NCBI GenBank assembly: GCA_022826665.1 | Contig: JAJDUK010000045.1 | Coordinates: forward strand, 1-64,000 | Direction of reading: 5' to 3' | From: Alphaproteobacteria bacterium | GTDB lineage: Bacteria; Pseudomonadota; Alphaproteobacteria; UBA828 | DNA length: 64,000 bases | Part shown: positions 31,872 to 41,944 of the stretch, one piece after another | How the letters are laid out: each line of letters begins with the position of its first letter | How positions within the stretch are numbered: position 1 is the stretch's first letter | Translations under genes and position numbers: made by a program | Notes under the pieces: model-generated | The model's database searches: none | What the model was told of the DNA's origin: nothing | The model's input: only the letters and a program-made list of their open reading frames with translations

Positions 31872-33281
31872 CTAAAGGGAGTCCAGCGCTGCCCTCACCG
31901 CATTGTGCTCGTCCGAGCCCGGTGCGAGCAGGACGAGGAGGCGCTCCCAATGCGCGCGTGCGGTGGCGCTGTCACCTCGCTCCGCCGCAGCGCGCCCGAC
32001 GAACCAGAGCGCCGCCCCATCGTTGGGGTCAAGCGCCAGGATGCGCTCGTAGATCGCCACAGCCTCCGGCGGAGGCGGCGCCGCTCCAAGCTCGCTGGTG
32101 AGCGCGCGGGCGTAGGCGTGGAGGGTCGCGAGGTCGTCTGGAGCCAGCTCCGATGCCCGACGCAGCGTGTCGACCGCCTTCTCGGGCTCGCCGAGCACCG
32201 CGTAAGATTGGGCGAGACGCCGCCAACCTTCGGGGTCGTCCGGATTATCCTCAAGCCGCGCGGCAAGACCCTCCACCATCCCGCGGATCATCGCCATGCG
32301 CTCCTCGGGCGACATCTCGGCCGCTGCCGCCATGTCCTCCGCAGTGGGGCCGGAAGGTGCGTCGGCCACTGTCGGCCCGCTCGGAGCCGCCCCTGGCTCG
32401 ATGCCGAGAACCTCGGCAGCCTGGCCGATCAGTTGCTCCAGGTCCCCGCGCCAGGTGGCGTCAGCCGGCGTGTCGGCGGCGAGCGCAAGCCACATGTCGT
32501 AGGCCTCCCGCACCGCGCCGGCCTGGGCGCGGGCGAGCGCAAGGTGGAAGCGCGCCGCCGGGTCGGTTGGCCGCGCGTTGAGGACCTGACGGAAGGCCCC
32601 GACCGCCTCCGGCACCACCATCCCGTCGTTGGCCCAGACGATCGCTTCGCCCAGCATCGCCAGCACCTCGGGATCGTCGCCGGAAAGCGTTGCAGCCCGC
32701 TTGAGCGCATCGGCCGCCTCGGGGTAGCGCTGCAGCACCACGTAAGAGCGGCCGAGCAGGAGCCAGCCTTCGAGATTGTCGGGCTCGCCCTCGAGCCGGG
32801 CCGCAAGCTGTTCGACCGGCCCGCTTAGAGCCCCAAGGGCCTCGGTTCGGGCGGCCGGCCGCTCGATCTCCGCGAAGGGCCGGCCGGGCAATCCGGGAGT
32901 GCCGAGGCTTGCGTAGATACCGGCAGCAAACGCCGGGATGCAGAGCCCGAGGCCGATGGCCGCGGCGCGCCGCCGCCAGCTCGCGCGCGATTTCGCACCC
33001 GCTGGCCCAGGTGTCTTCTCTTCCTCCGCCGGCTGTACCGCGTCCCGCGCTCGCGCCGCGCGCAGCATGCGCCGCTCGATCTCGGTGCGGGCCGCCTCCA
33101 CCTGCTCCTCGCTGACCAGGCCGCGGGCACGGTCGCTCTCCAGCTCGCGTAGCTGATCGCGATAGACGGTGAGGTCGTAGTCCGCCCGCGACGGGCCCCA
33201 CCGGTGCCGGCGCAGCACCGGGATCAGCACCGCCGCGACGGCGAGCGCCGTCAGCAATGCGGCGGCGAGCGCGAAGATCAT
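31872..33281 (-). CDS. ccmI: Cytochrome c biogenesis protein CcmI (CycH)
   Basis: A 469-residue System I factor that holds apocytochrome c for haem ligation. Two N-terminal helices (about 1-22 and 105-127) flank a cytoplasmic loop with the CcmI pattern (D-Y-D-L-T-V-Y-R-D-Q-L-R-E-L-E-S-D), and the periplasmic part carries tetratricopeptide repeats (W-L-L-L-G-R-S-Y, W-R-R-L-A-Q-S-Y). The repeats bind the C-terminus of apocytochromes in relatives. Last gene of the ccm block, 11 bases after ccmH. Confidence 0.9.
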   Translation of the reverse strand: MIFALAAALLTALAVAAVLIPVLRRHRWGPSRADYDLTVYRDQLRELESDRARGLVSEEQVEAARTEIERRMLRAARARDAVQPAEEEKTPGPAGAKSRASWRRRAAAIGLGLCIPAFAAGIYASLGTPGLPGRPFAEIERPAARTEALGALSGPVEQLAARLEGEPDNLEGWLLLGRSYVVLQRYPEAADALKRAATLSGDDPEVLAMLGEAIVWANDGMVVPEAVGAFRQVLNARPTDPAARFHLALARAQAGAVREAYDMWLALAADTPADATWRGDLEQLIGQAAEVLGIEPGAAPSGPTVADAPSGPTAEDMAAAAEMSPEERMAMIRGMVEGLAARLEDNPDDPEGWRRLAQSYAVLGEPEKAVDTLRRASELAPDDLATLHAYARALTSELGAAPPPPEAVAIYERILALDPNDGAALWFVGRAAAERGDSATARAHWERLLVLLAPGSDEHNAVRAALDSL

Positions 33282-33292
33282 CGGCCGCCGAG

Positions 33293-33781
33293 CTAGGCGT
33301 CGTCGTCGAGAAGCGCGTCGAGCCGCCGTCGCTCCTCGGCGGAAAGGGGTGCCGCCCCCGCATCGCGCGCGCCGGCCCTCGCCCGGCGCACAAGGGCAAA
33401 GGCGATGGCGGCGCCGGCGACAAAAACGGCAGCCGGCCCAAACCAGAGCGCGTAGGTCTCGGGCTTCACCGGCGGGTCGAGCAGAACGTAATCGCCGTAG
33501 CGGTCGGTCAGGAACCCCCTTACTGCGTCATCGCTCGCGCCGGCAGCGATGTGCTCACGGACGATGGCGCGCATGTCTTGGGCCAGCGGCGCGTTGGAAT
33601 CGGCGATCGACTGGCCCTGGCACACCATGCAGCGAAGCTCGGCATGAAGCGCGCGGGCGCGCGCTTCGAGCGCGGCATCGGCGAGCGGCTCGTCGGGCGT
33701 GAAAGCCAAGCCGGGACCCGCTGCCAGCGCCAGCCACAGGGAGACGATGCCGCCGAGCAGAGTGCCGCCCGCGACTTTCAT
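33293..33781 (-). CDS. ccmH: Cytochrome c biogenesis protein CcmH
   Basis: A 162-residue membrane-tethered thiol protein that reduces the apocytochrome CxxCH cysteines. A signal peptide (1-26) precedes the redox motif R-C-M-V-C-Q-G-Q-S, then a helical domain and one membrane helix (about 108-130). It is of the short CcmH/CcmL type, with CcmI encoded separately. It overlaps the ccmG stop region by four bases. Confidence 0.95.
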   Translation of the reverse strand: MKVAGGTLLGGIVSLWLALAAGPGLAFTPDEPLADAALEARARALHAELRCMVCQGQSIADSNAPLAQDMRAIVREHIAAGASDDAVRGFLTDRYGDYVLLDPPVKPETYALWFGPAAVFVAGAAIAFALVRRARAGARDAGAAPLSAEERRRLDALLDDDA

Positions 33782-34383
33782 CCCCGCAGGTCCTCGATCA
33801 GCGGCAGGATGGTCTCGTCGAGGTCGTGCTGCGAGAGCACGCCCACGTGGCGGTGGCGGATGCGGCCTGCACCGTCCACCACGAAGGTCTCGGGTATGCC
33901 GTAGACCCCCCAGTCGATCCCGGTCCGGCCATCGAGATCGGCCCCCATCAGCGTGTAGGGATTGCCGAGGCGGCCCAGCCAGCGCTCGGCGTCGTCCGGC
34001 GTGTCCTTATAGTTGATGCCGTAGAGCGGGATCGTACCAGCGTCGGCGAGCGCCATGAGCAGGGGGTGCTCGACCCGGCATGGGCCGCACCAGGAGGCGA
34101 AGATGTTGACGAGCGCAATCTCGCCATGCTGAAGATCGGCCGTCGCGAACCCACCTGCGTCCTCGAACCCCTGAACCGGCGGGAGAGTGAAATCCGGCAC
34201 CGGCTTGTCGATCAGCGCCGACGGAACCTTGCCGGGATCGCCGGTGAGCAACTGGACGCCGAGCGCGGCGGCGAGCGCCACGAACAAGAACATCGGCACG
34301 AGATAGCGCAGCCTGCGCGCGGCGGAGACCGGCGCGCGGGCAGGCGCCTCCTCTGCCGGGGCGTCCGTTCCCTTCTCCGCCAC
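33778..34383 (-). CDS. ccmG: Thiol:disulfide interchange protein CcmG (DsbE)
   Basis: A 201-residue membrane-anchored thioredoxin of System I. One helix (about 27-45) anchors a periplasmic domain with the active site W-C-G-P-C and the family's acidic G-V-x-G-x-P-E-T-F. It keeps CcmH and apocytochrome thiols reduced. The start is a GTG at 34383 (V-A-E-K-G-T), 14 bases after ccmF, chosen because upstream codons are antisense-like and a GAGAGG site sits just before it. Confidence 0.92.
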   Translation of the reverse strand: MAEKGTDAPAEEAPARAPVSAARRLRYLVPMFLFVALAAALGVQLLTGDPGKVPSALIDKPVPDFTLPPVQGFEDAGGFATADLQHGEIALVNIFASWCGPCRVEHPLLMALADAGTIPLYGINYKDTPDDAERWLGRLGNPYTLMGADLDGRTGIDWGVYGIPETFVVDGAGRIRHRHVGVLSQHDLDETILPLIEDLRG

Positions 34384-34397
34384 GGCTTCGCGGCCTC

Positions 34398-36386
34398 TCA
34401 CTCGCCCGTGCCGGCAGCGGCGACAGCGGGCGCCGAATGCCGGCGGCGGGTGGGCGCGCCCACGCGGTGGCGCCGGTCGGTCAGTGAGACCACTCCGCCG
34501 GCCACCATGGCTAGTGCACCGATCCAGATCCAGGGCACGAGCGGATTGTGGTGGATGCGGATCGCCGTGCCACCGGGCGCATCCTCGCCAACCACGACAT
34601 AGAGGTCGGAAAGCCAGGTGGTGTGGATCGCGGCCTCGGTGGTCCAGGTGTCCTGCACCGGATAATGGCGGCGCTCGGGCAGCAGGAGCGCGACTTCCTC
34701 GCCGTCCTGCAGGACCCGGACCTCGCCCCGCCGGGCGATATAGTTGGGGCCGGGCACGTCGCCGATGCTCTGAAGCTCGAAATCGTAGCCGGCAAGGGTG
34801 ACCGTATCGCCCGGCTGCATCGACTGCTCCCGCTCGGTCTGCCAATTGCCGGCGCCGACCGTGCCCACCACCAGCACCGCCACGCCCAGATGGGCGATGC
34901 TCATCGCCCAGGCCGCGCGCGGCAGGCCGACGGCGCGGCGCGCGCTCTCGGCAAGCGGCACGCGGAAGAGCCGCACGCGCTGCGCGAATTCCGTGAGCAC
35001 GCCCGCCGCCACCCAACCGGCGAGCGCCATGCCGAGCACCGCACCCCAGGGTCCGCCGCCGCTCGCCGCGACCGCCGCGGCCACTGCGATGGCGGCGACG
35101 AGCGAGACTGCGAGACGTGGCAGCACCGCGCTGGCACCAGCGCGCTTCCAGGCCATGAGCGGCCCCACCGCCATCATTAGTAGGAGGGGGATCATCAGGA
35201 GCACGAAGGTGGATTCAAAGAAAGGCGGGCCGACCGAGACCTTCTGGTCAGCAATCGCATCGAGAATCAGCGGATAGAGCGTGCCAATGAAGACCGTGGC
35301 GCAGCCGACCGCCAGCAGCAGATTATTGGCCAAGAGCGAGCTCTCGCGCGAGAGCGGGCGGAACGAGCCGCCGGCCCGCATCCCCGGCGCCCGCCAGGCG
35401 TAGAGCGTGAGCGAGCCGCCGACCACGATCACCAGGAACACCAGGATGTAGACTCCCCTCGCCGGGTCGGAAGCGAAGCTGTGCACCGAGGTCAACACGC
35501 CGGAGCGCACCAGGAAGGTGCCGAGCAGGCTCAATGAGAAGCCGAGAATGGCCAGCAGAACCGTCCAGCTCTTCAGGCTGTCCCGCTTCTCCGCCACGAT
35601 CGAGGAGTGCAGCAGCGCGGTCGCCATCAGCCAGGGCATGAAGGAGGCGTTCTCCACCGGGTCCCAGAACCAGTATCCGCCCCAGCCGAGCTCGTAGTAG
35701 GCCCACCAGGAACCCAAGGCGATGCCGGCCGTTAGCGCGCACCAGGAGAGCAGCGTCCACGGCCTGACCCAGCGCGCCCAGGCCGCGTTCACGCGCCCCT
35801 CGATCAGCGCCGCCACGGCGAAGGAGAAGGCGGTCGAGAGCCCGACGTAGCCGAGGTAGAGCAGCGGCGGGTGGAAGGCGAGGCCGGGGTCCTGCAGCAG
35901 CGGGTTGAGGTCGCGCCCGTCGAGCGGCGCCGGATCTAGGCGCAGGAAGGGATTGGAGGTAGCGAGCACGAAGACCAGGAAGCCGAGCCCGATCAGCGCC
36001 TGCACGGCCAGCACCCAGGCCCGGAACGCCGGCGGCAGGTTGCGCCCGAAGACCGCGACGGCGGCGCCGTGGACCGCGAGGATCCAGACCCAGAGCAGCA
36101 TGGACCCTTCGTGATTGCCCCAGGTGCCGGTGAACTTGTAGAGCAGCGGCTTGGCCGAGTGGGAATTATCGGCAACCGTCACCACCGAGAAGTCGGAGAC
36201 GACGAAGGCCTGCATCAGGCAGGCCAGCGCGACCGAGATGAAGAGGAACTGAGCCAGCGCCGCCGGCCGCGCCAGCGCCATCAGGCCGCCATCGCGCAGC
36301 CTTGCGCCGAGCGGCGCGGCGGCCGCCTGCACCAGCGCCATCGCAAGCGCGAGGATCAGGGCAAAATGGCCGATCTCGGGGATCAT
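34398..36386 (-). CDS. ccmF: Haem lyase CcmF
   Basis: A 662-residue integral membrane protein, the catalytic core of the System I cytochrome c synthase. It has about fifteen helices and the tryptophan-rich haem-handling WWD segment (G-W-G-G-Y-W-F-W-D-P-V-E-N-A-S) around residues 225-240. It transfers haem from holo-CcmE to the apocytochrome. Its start overlaps the stop of ccmE by four bases. Confidence 0.97.
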   Translation of the reverse strand: MIPEIGHFALILALAMALVQAAAAPLGARLRDGGLMALARPAALAQFLFISVALACLMQAFVVSDFSVVTVADNSHSAKPLLYKFTGTWGNHEGSMLLWVWILAVHGAAVAVFGRNLPPAFRAWVLAVQALIGLGFLVFVLATSNPFLRLDPAPLDGRDLNPLLQDPGLAFHPPLLYLGYVGLSTAFSFAVAALIEGRVNAAWARWVRPWTLLSWCALTAGIALGSWWAYYELGWGGYWFWDPVENASFMPWLMATALLHSSIVAEKRDSLKSWTVLLAILGFSLSLLGTFLVRSGVLTSVHSFASDPARGVYILVFLVIVVGGSLTLYAWRAPGMRAGGSFRPLSRESSLLANNLLLAVGCATVFIGTLYPLILDAIADQKVSVGPPFFESTFVLLMIPLLLMMAVGPLMAWKRAGASAVLPRLAVSLVAAIAVAAAVAASGGGPWGAVLGMALAGWVAAGVLTEFAQRVRLFRVPLAESARRAVGLPRAAWAMSIAHLGVAVLVVGTVGAGNWQTEREQSMQPGDTVTLAGYDFELQSIGDVPGPNYIARRGEVRVLQDGEEVALLLPERRHYPVQDTWTTEAAIHTTWLSDLYVVVGEDAPGGTAIRIHHNPLVPWIWIGALAMVAGGVVSLTDRRHRVGAPTRRRHSAPAVAAAGTGE

Positions 36387-36826
36387 TCGGTGCCTTCGCC
36401 CTTCCAGTTGCCGGATTTCTTCAACGCGTCCGCCACCTCACGCGGCATGTAGTTCTCGTCGTGCTTGGCGAGCACCTCGTCGGCCTGGAACACGCTGCCC
36501 TTCAGATAGCCCTCGGCGACCACCCCCTGCCCTTCGCGGAACAGGTCCGGCAAAATACCGCGATAGGTCACGGGCACGGTGTGGGCGAGATCGGTGATGA
36601 TGAAGCGCACCGTGAGCCCGTCGCCGCCCCTCACCACGCTGTTCTCCTCCACCAGGCCGCCCACGCGAAGCCGCTGCTCGGGCGAAAATTGCCGTTCCTT
36701 GAGCGTGCTCGGGTCATGGAAGAAGACGAGGGTATCGTCGAGCGCGGTGAGCACCAGGCCCGCAGCGAGGCCGAGCGCGCCGAGCCCCCCGCCCAGAAAG
36801 ACCAACCGCCAATGCTTGCGCTTCAT
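36383..36826 (-). CDS. ccmE: Haem chaperone CcmE
   Basis: A 147-residue periplasmic haem carrier with one N-terminal anchor helix (about 8-28) and an OB-fold. The covalent haem-binding histidine is in the motif A-K-H-D-E-N-Y near residue 122. It carries haem from CcmC to CcmF. Overlaps ccmD by four bases and ccmF by four, so all three are coupled. Confidence 0.97.
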   Translation of the reverse strand: MKRKHWRLVFLGGGLGALGLAAGLVLTALDDTLVFFHDPSTLKERQFSPEQRLRVGGLVEENSVVRGGDGLTVRFIITDLAHTVPVTYRGILPDLFREGQGVVAEGYLKGSVFQADEVLAKHDENYMPREVADALKKSGNWKGEGTE

Positions 36827-37032
36827 GCCGGGGCGTTCTGCTCCCCGTCACGGTCATTGTCTCCATCGGTGGCACGCTGCCGGCGCGCGGTCGCCTCCAA
36901 AGCCCTCAGCGCCGCCTCCCTCGCACGCATGGCGCGGATGCTGAGTAGGAGGAGCGCAATCATAATTGCGGCCGCAGCCCCGAAGGCCGGCCACACGTAG
37001 GCGGCGTAACCGCCCATTTCGAAGAACGACAT
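36823..37032 (-). CDS. ccmD: Haem exporter-associated protein CcmD
   Basis: A 69-residue one-helix membrane protein (helix about 12-33) with the CcmD opening M-S-x-F-x-M-G-G-Y-A-A-Y-V-W-P-A and a basic cytoplasmic tail. It links CcmE to the CcmABC complex. I start at the ATG at 37032; the frame extends upstream but the family begins here. First gene of the block; ccmA, ccmB and ccmC are not in this window. Confidence 0.9.
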   Translation of the reverse strand: MSFFEMGGYAAYVWPAFGAAAAIMIALLLLSIRAMRAREAALRALEATARRQRATDGDNDRDGEQNAPA

Positions 37033-37232
37033 TGCCCCGCGCCCACCTGCCGCAGGCGGCACCGCTGCAGGCACCACCCGACAGTCTCGTTACCTGGCAA
37101 TAGACATAGTGTGGGGGCATCGTTCGCTGACATCAAGACGGCGGCAGGCGTGACCATCGAGGGACGGCTGACGCTGGGTTGCGGGTTGGTTACACTCGAT
37201 GCACGGTTGAGTGGTCTTTGGAGGGGCGCGAA
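37033..37232. other. Divergent intergenic region between ccmD and the EVE gene
   Basis: About 200 bases that must hold the ccm promoter (leftward) and that of the EVE-domain gene (rightward). I see no strong palindrome or consensus promoter box in it. Confidence 0.3.
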
Positions 37233-37646
37233 ATGGCCTATTGGCTCATAAAGTCGGAACCGAGTTGCTGGTCCTGGGACGATCAGGTGCGCGACAGCGT
37301 CACGGAGTGGGACGGCGTACGCAACCATCAGGCGAACAACAACATGAAGGCCATGAAGCGGGGTGACCGCTGCTTCTTCTACCACTCGGTCAACGCGAAG
37401 GAGATCGTCGGCGTCGTCGAGGTCGTGAAGGAGCACTATCCCGACCCGACCGATGCTTCCGGGCGTTTTGGCATGGTCGACGTCAAGGCCGTGGTCCCGG
37501 TGAGCGAGCCGGTCTCTCTGAAGCGGATCAAGGAAGATCCGGCGCTCCAGGACATGCAGCTCCTGCGTCAATCGCGGCTTTCCGTGAGCCCCGTGACGGA
37601 GGCCGAGTGGCGGCGCATCTGCACGCTGGCTGGCATCGCGGCCTGA
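37233..37646 (+). CDS. EVE-domain protein
   Basis: A 137-residue single-domain EVE (PUA-like) protein, the group that recognises modified bases in DNA or RNA. Typical segments are M-A-Y-W-L-I-K-S-E-P (start), W-D-G-V-R-N-H-Q-A-N-N-N-M-K-A-M, G-D-R-C-F-F-Y-H-S and G-V-V-E-V. Stand-alone EVE proteins of this thymocyte-nuclear-protein-1-like type are widespread in alphaproteobacteria. ATG at 37233 follows a GGAGGGG site. It is divergent from ccm and convergent with holA. Confidence 0.93.
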   Translation: MAYWLIKSEPSCWSWDDQVRDSVTEWDGVRNHQANNNMKAMKRGDRCFFYHSVNAKEIVGVVEVVKEHYPDPTDASGRFGMVDVKAVVPVSEPVSLKRIKEDPALQDMQLLRQSRLSVSPVTEAEWRRICTLAGIAA

Positions 37647-37663
37647 TCCGATAGGTGCTGCGC

Positions 37664-38704
37664 TTAGGCGCTCTGCCCTTGGGCCGCGCGCGCGATGCGG
37701 AGCAGCGCCTGCCAGCAGATCGCCTCAGGCGCGCCGCCGGAAACCTTGCAGTCGCGCTCGGCACGGGTCAGCAAACCCAGCGCTCGGGCCGCGCGGGCGC
37801 TGGGCCAGCGGGTCATCTCCTGACCGAAGGCAGCACGGTCTCTGGGGAATACTGGGGGCTTGAGGCCGCCCATTGCATCCGCCCGGCTGGCGCCGCCCTC
37901 CAGCGCAGCGACGGCCAGATGAAGACGCGCGAGACGCCGGGCCGCAGCGCGGAGGATGGTGATCGGCTGGACGCCGCCGTAGAGCGCCCGCGTCATCGCC
38001 CGGTCCAGCCCCTCACGGTCGCCGGATAGAGCCAGACGCGCGACTTCATCGGCCGACGCTTCGGCCGCGTCGCCGACGCAGGCCTCCGCGACCTCCTGCG
38101 TGAGCAAACCGCCCTCGGGGGCTCCCTCGCCCAGGTAGACCGCGAGCTTTTCGACCGCGCCCTCGATCTGCCGGCGATCGCTGCCCAGGCGCTCGGCCAG
38201 CCAATCGACGGTCTCGGGTGCCGCCTTGATCTTGCGCGCGCTGCAGAAGGCTTCGATCAGCCGCGCAGCGCCCTCCGCGCTCTCGTCGTAGCAGGCGATG
38301 GCGGCGAGGCTCGCTTCCTGCTCGCACAGCCGCCGGAGGCCCGAGCGGGGTGTCAGCGGCCCGGCCTCCGCGATCACCAGGCTCTCCGCGGCTGGCAACG
38401 CGAGACACGAGCGGATCGCAGGAACCACAGTCTCGGTCGCCCCGCGCAGGCGGACGGCACGACGGCCGCCGATGAGCGAGAGCGCCGCCGCCTCGTCGGC
38501 GAGCCGGCCCGGCTCGTCTCGCAGCAGCGCCGGATCGAGGCTGGTGACGCGAAAGGGATCGTCGGAATCCTCTGCGACGGCCTTGACGCAAGCTTCGGCG
38601 CGGGCCCGCACCAGGCCTTCGTTGGAGCCGTAGATCAGAACCAGCCGGACCTCCGCGTCCGGTGCCGCGCAGAACCGGTCCGCGCGCGCCGGCGCGATCT
38701 TCAT
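37664..38704 (-). CDS. holA: DNA polymerase III delta subunit
   Basis: A 346-residue clamp-loader subunit that opens the beta sliding clamp. The N-terminal AAA-like domain (V-L-I-Y-G-S-N-E-G-L-V-R-A-R-A-E near residues 22-37) lacks Walker motifs, as usual for delta, and the C-terminal collar helices (L-H-L-A-V-A-A-L-E-G-G) follow. Last gene of the DUF3576-leuS-lptE-holA series, 37 bases after lptE. Confidence 0.93.
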   Translation of the reverse strand: MKIAPARADRFCAAPDAEVRLVLIYGSNEGLVRARAEACVKAVAEDSDDPFRVTSLDPALLRDEPGRLADEAAALSLIGGRRAVRLRGATETVVPAIRSCLALPAAESLVIAEAGPLTPRSGLRRLCEQEASLAAIACYDESAEGAARLIEAFCSARKIKAAPETVDWLAERLGSDRRQIEGAVEKLAVYLGEGAPEGGLLTQEVAEACVGDAAEASADEVARLALSGDREGLDRAMTRALYGGVQPITILRAAARRLARLHLAVAALEGGASRADAMGGLKPPVFPRDRAAFGQEMTRWPSARAARALGLLTRAERDCKVSGGAPEAICWQALLRIARAAQGQSA

Positions 38705-38741
38705 GGCGTGCCAGCCGTCGGATCATGTGACGGCCAGGGTC

Positions 38742-39281
38742 TCATCGACGGAGATGGAGGAGGATCAGCGTGAGGATTTCTTCGCTCAGCACCCGCGCCG
38801 CTTCCTTGGCCGCGTCCCGCTCCGCCGTCACGGTGGCGAACCCCGATTCGACAACGTTGTAGCTGCCGGTCGCCCGGGCGCTGTCGCGGTAGACCACCGC
38901 CCCGCCCCGATCGGCGAGGGCGAACCTGGCGCGGAGCGTCAGATTGAACCGGGTCGCATGGTCGTCGAGCTGGATCAGCAGCGGCGTCTTTTCCTGCTCG
39001 ACCACGAGGGTCAGGCGATAGTCGGGATGCGCCGGCTGTCCCCTCGGGGTGAGGCTGTCGATAAGATGGTTGCGCACGATGTGGCCGACCCGGTCCTTGA
39101 CCGGCGCAATCTCGATCGCCGCAACGCCGCCGCCACGCGCCTTGCCGGTGCGGGCACCGTAAAGCGGCTCCACGGAACAGGCGCCGAGCAGGACGAGGGA
39201 AAGAGCGAGGGCGAGGGCTGGGATCGGCGCGCGCCTCAGGCGCGCCAACATGCGAGAGAACGGCCGATCAAGTGACGACAT
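38742..39281 (-). CDS. lptE: LPS-assembly lipoprotein LptE
   Basis: A 179-residue outer-membrane lipoprotein that plugs the LptD barrel. A basic N-terminus and hydrophobic segment end in the lipobox L-L-G-A-C (Cys at about 35), followed by the family's P-L-Y-G and a small alpha/beta domain. Its ATG lies inside the last codons of leuS (14-base overlap). Its partner LptD is encoded at 48.8-51.0 kb. Confidence 0.88.
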   Translation of the reverse strand: MSSLDRPFSRMLARLRRAPIPALALALSLVLLGACSVEPLYGARTGKARGGGVAAIEIAPVKDRVGHIVRNHLIDSLTPRGQPAHPDYRLTLVVEQEKTPLLIQLDDHATRFNLTLRARFALADRGGAVVYRDSARATGSYNVVESGFATVTAERDAAKEAARVLSEEILTLILLHLRR

Positions 39282-41835
39282 TTACGATTCGCCCGGGCAC
39301 GACGATCACCTTGCGTACTTCCCGGCCAGCAAGCGCCCGGCGCACGCCGCCGTCTGCCATGGCCGCGTTTTCCGCCGCCGCCTTGTCGTGATCGGCCGGC
39401 AACGAAATCGTCGCGCGCTTTCTGCCGTCCACCTGCACGGCGACGACCACGACGTCATCCGCGAGCAGGACGGGGTCCGGCTCCGGCCACGGCTCGCGCG
39501 CCAGCCAGCTCTCATGTCCGAGACGGCGCCAGGCCTCCTCGGCCAGATGCGGCACCACCGGGCCGAGCAGGCGCATGGCGGTCTCCAGGCCCTCGCGCAT
39601 CACGTGGCCTGCACCGGGCGCGTCCTCGATGGCGGAGAGCGCATTGGTCAGCTCCCGCACCCGCGCCACCGCCCGGTTGAAGCGAAAACGCTCCAGATCA
39701 TCGGTCACGCCGGCGATGGTCTTGTGAGTGGTCCTGCGCACGTCACGCAGCGGAGCCGCCAAGGCCCCCTGGTCCGTCGGCGTTACCCCACACGGCGACA
39801 GCGCCACGGGCGGCGACAGCACCATGCGCCAAAGCGCGGCGATGTAGCGCCAGGCGCCCTTGACGCCGGTATCGGTCCATTCCAGGTCGCGCTCGGGCGG
39901 GCTGTCGGAGAGCATGAAGAGCCGCGCGGTGTCGGCACCGTATGCCTCGATGATCGCCTCGGGATCGACGGTGTTGCGCTTCGACTTGCTCATCGCCTCC
40001 GACCGGCCGATGGCGATGGGGCGCCCGCCCTCCTTGGTCACCAAGTTGCCAGCGCGGGTCTCGACCTGGTCGGGGTAGTACCAGCGCCCGTCTGTGTCGC
40101 GGTAGGTCTCGTGACACACCATGCCCTGGGTGAAGAGGCCAGCGAAGGGCTCGTCGATCGTCACATGGCCGCAACGTTTGAGAGCCTTGGTATAGAAGCG
40201 CGAATAGAGCAGGTGCAGCACCGCGTGCTCGATGCCGCCGATGTATTGATCGACCGGAAGCCAAGGCTCGACCTCGTCGGCCGGCAGCGGCTCGTCGGCG
40301 CGCGCGGCGCAGAAGCGCGCGAAGTACCAGGAGGAATCCACGAACGTGTCCATCGTGTCGGTGTCCCGCTCCGCGGCGGCACCGCAGCGAGGGCACGTGG
40401 TGTGCTTCCACGTGGGATGGCGGTCGAGGGGATTGCCCGGCGTGTCGAAGGTCACGTCCTCGGGCAGGCGCACCGGGAGCGCCTCGCGCGGCACCGGCAC
40501 CACGCCGCACGATGCGCAGTGCACCACCGGAATCGGGCAGCCCCAGTAGCGCTGCCGCGAGATGCCCCAATCGCGGAGCCGGTAGCTAACGGCAGAGCCG
40601 CCGGCACCGCGTTCCGCAAGCTCTACGACTGCGCGCGCCTTGGCGTCGGCCACCGACAACCCGTTAAGAAAGTCGGAATTGATGGCCGTGCCGTCGCCGA
40701 CATAGGCCTCGTCGCCGATCTCGACCGCATCCGCATCCTCCCCCGGCGGACACACCACCGGGATAACTGGCAGGCCCTGGGCGCGGGCGAAATCCAGGTC
40801 GCGCTGGTCGTGGGCTGGGCAGCCAAAGATCGCGCCGGTGCCGTAGTCCATGAGCACGAAATTGGCGACGTAGAGCGGCAGCGTGCGCTCGGCGTCGAAG
40901 GGGTGGCGGACGCTTACGCCCGTGTCGAAGCCGCGCTTGCCCGCCGCCTCGATGTCGCGCTCGCCGATGCCGGCGCGGTTGCACTCGGCAATGAAGTCGG
41001 CGAGCGACGAATCCGATTCAGCAAGCGATGTCGCGAGCGGGTGGTTGGGCGAGAGCGCACAGAACGACGCGCCGAACAGCGTATCCGGGCGGGTCGTGAA
41101 GACCTCCAGTGCCTCGTCGCGGCCTTCGATGGGGAAGAGGATGCGGGCGCCTTGGGAACGCCCGATCCAGTTGCGTTGCATGAGCCGCACCTTCTCGGGC
41201 CAGCGCGGCAGGGCCTCAAGCGCATCCAGGAGTTCGTCAGCGAAGCGGGTGATGCGAAAGAACCATTGCGCCAGCCTGCGTTTCTCGACGACCGCGCCCG
41301 AGCGCCAGCCGCGCCCGTCCACGACCTGCTCGTTGGCGAGCACCGTGCGATCGACCGGATCCCAGTTGACCCAGGCCTCCTTGCGCTCGACGAATCCGGA
41401 CTCGAAGAAGTCCAGGAACAACGCCTGCTGGTGTTCGTAGTAGCCGGGGTGGCAGGTCGCGAACTCGCGCTCCCAGTCGATCGAAAGCCCCATCAGCTTG
41501 AGCTGCCCGCGCATCGTCGCGATGTTGTCGTAGGTCCACTCGGCTGGATGGACGCCGCGCTCGAAGGCCGCGTTCTCCGCTGGCAGCCCGAAGGCGTCCC
41601 AGCCCATGGGATGAAGGACGTCGAATCCCCGGGCCCGCTTGTAGCGCGCAACCACGTCGCCCATGGTGTAGTTGCGCACGTGGCCCATGTGAATGCGGCC
41701 CGAGGGGTACGGGAACATCTCCAGGACGTAGTAGGTCGGACGACCGCCGCTGCGCTCGGCCCGGAACAGGCCCGCGTCCTCCCAGGCGGCTTGCCACTTG
41801 GCCTCGACCGCCTGTGCGTCGTAACGCTCACTCAT
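39268..41835 (-). CDS. leuS: Leucyl-tRNA synthetase
   Basis: An 855-residue class I synthetase that charges tRNA-Leu. The HIGH-type motif is in [14 protein letters not shown], followed by the CP1 editing domain ([10 protein letters not shown]), a zinc-like C-x-x-C pair, the KMSKS signature (A-M-S-K-S-K-R-N) and the tRNA-binding C-terminal domain ([11 protein letters not shown]). I start at the ATG at 41835 (M-S-E-R-Y-D). Full length. Confidence 0.97.
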   Translation of the reverse strand: MSERYDAQAVEAKWQAAWEDAGLFRAERSGGRPTYYVLEMFPYPSGRIHMGHVRNYTMGDVVARYKRARGFDVLHPMGWDAFGLPAENAAFERGVHPAEWTYDNIATMRGQLKLMGLSIDWEREFATCHPGYYEHQQALFLDFFESGFVERKEAWVNWDPVDRTVLANEQVVDGRGWRSGAVVEKRRLAQWFFRITRFADELLDALEALPRWPEKVRLMQRNWIGRSQGARILFPIEGRDEALEVFTTRPDTLFGASFCALSPNHPLATSLAESDSSLADFIAECNRAGIGERDIEAAGKRGFDTGVSVRHPFDAERTLPLYVANFVLMDYGTGAIFGCPAHDQRDLDFARAQGLPVIPVVCPPGEDADAVEIGDEAYVGDGTAINSDFLNGLSVADAKARAVVELAERGAGGSAVSYRLRDWGISRQRYWGCPIPVVHCASCGVVPVPREALPVRLPEDVTFDTPGNPLDRHPTWKHTTCPRCGAAAERDTDTMDTFVDSSWYFARFCAARADEPLPADEVEPWLPVDQYIGGIEHAVLHLLYSRFYTKALKRCGHVTIDEPFAGLFTQGMVCHETYRDTDGRWYYPDQVETRAGNLVTKEGGRPIAIGRSEAMSKSKRNTVDPEAIIEAYGADTARLFMLSDSPPERDLEWTDTGVKGAWRYIAALWRMVLSPPVALSPCGVTPTDQGALAAPLRDVRRTTHKTIAGVTDDLERFRFNRAVARVRELTNALSAIEDAPGAGHVMREGLETAMRLLGPVVPHLAEEAWRRLGHESWLAREPWPEPDPVLLADDVVVVAVQVDGRKRATISLPADHDKAAAENAAMADGGVRRALAGREVRKVIVVPGRIVNVVT

Positions 41836-41944
41836 CGGCCACGCTCGCTCCCTCACCCCGGCCGGCGCCGGAGAGCGGCGTCCCTATAGCATGACCCGCC
41901 AGCCAACGCAGCCGCGCCGGCCGGGCGGCACGCAACGCTGCACT

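Noticed and set aside
39250..41889. A very long open frame (879 codons) antisense to leuS
   Set aside because: leuS on the other strand is unmistakable; the antisense frame has no family pattern and is the usual by-product of high-GC codon bias.
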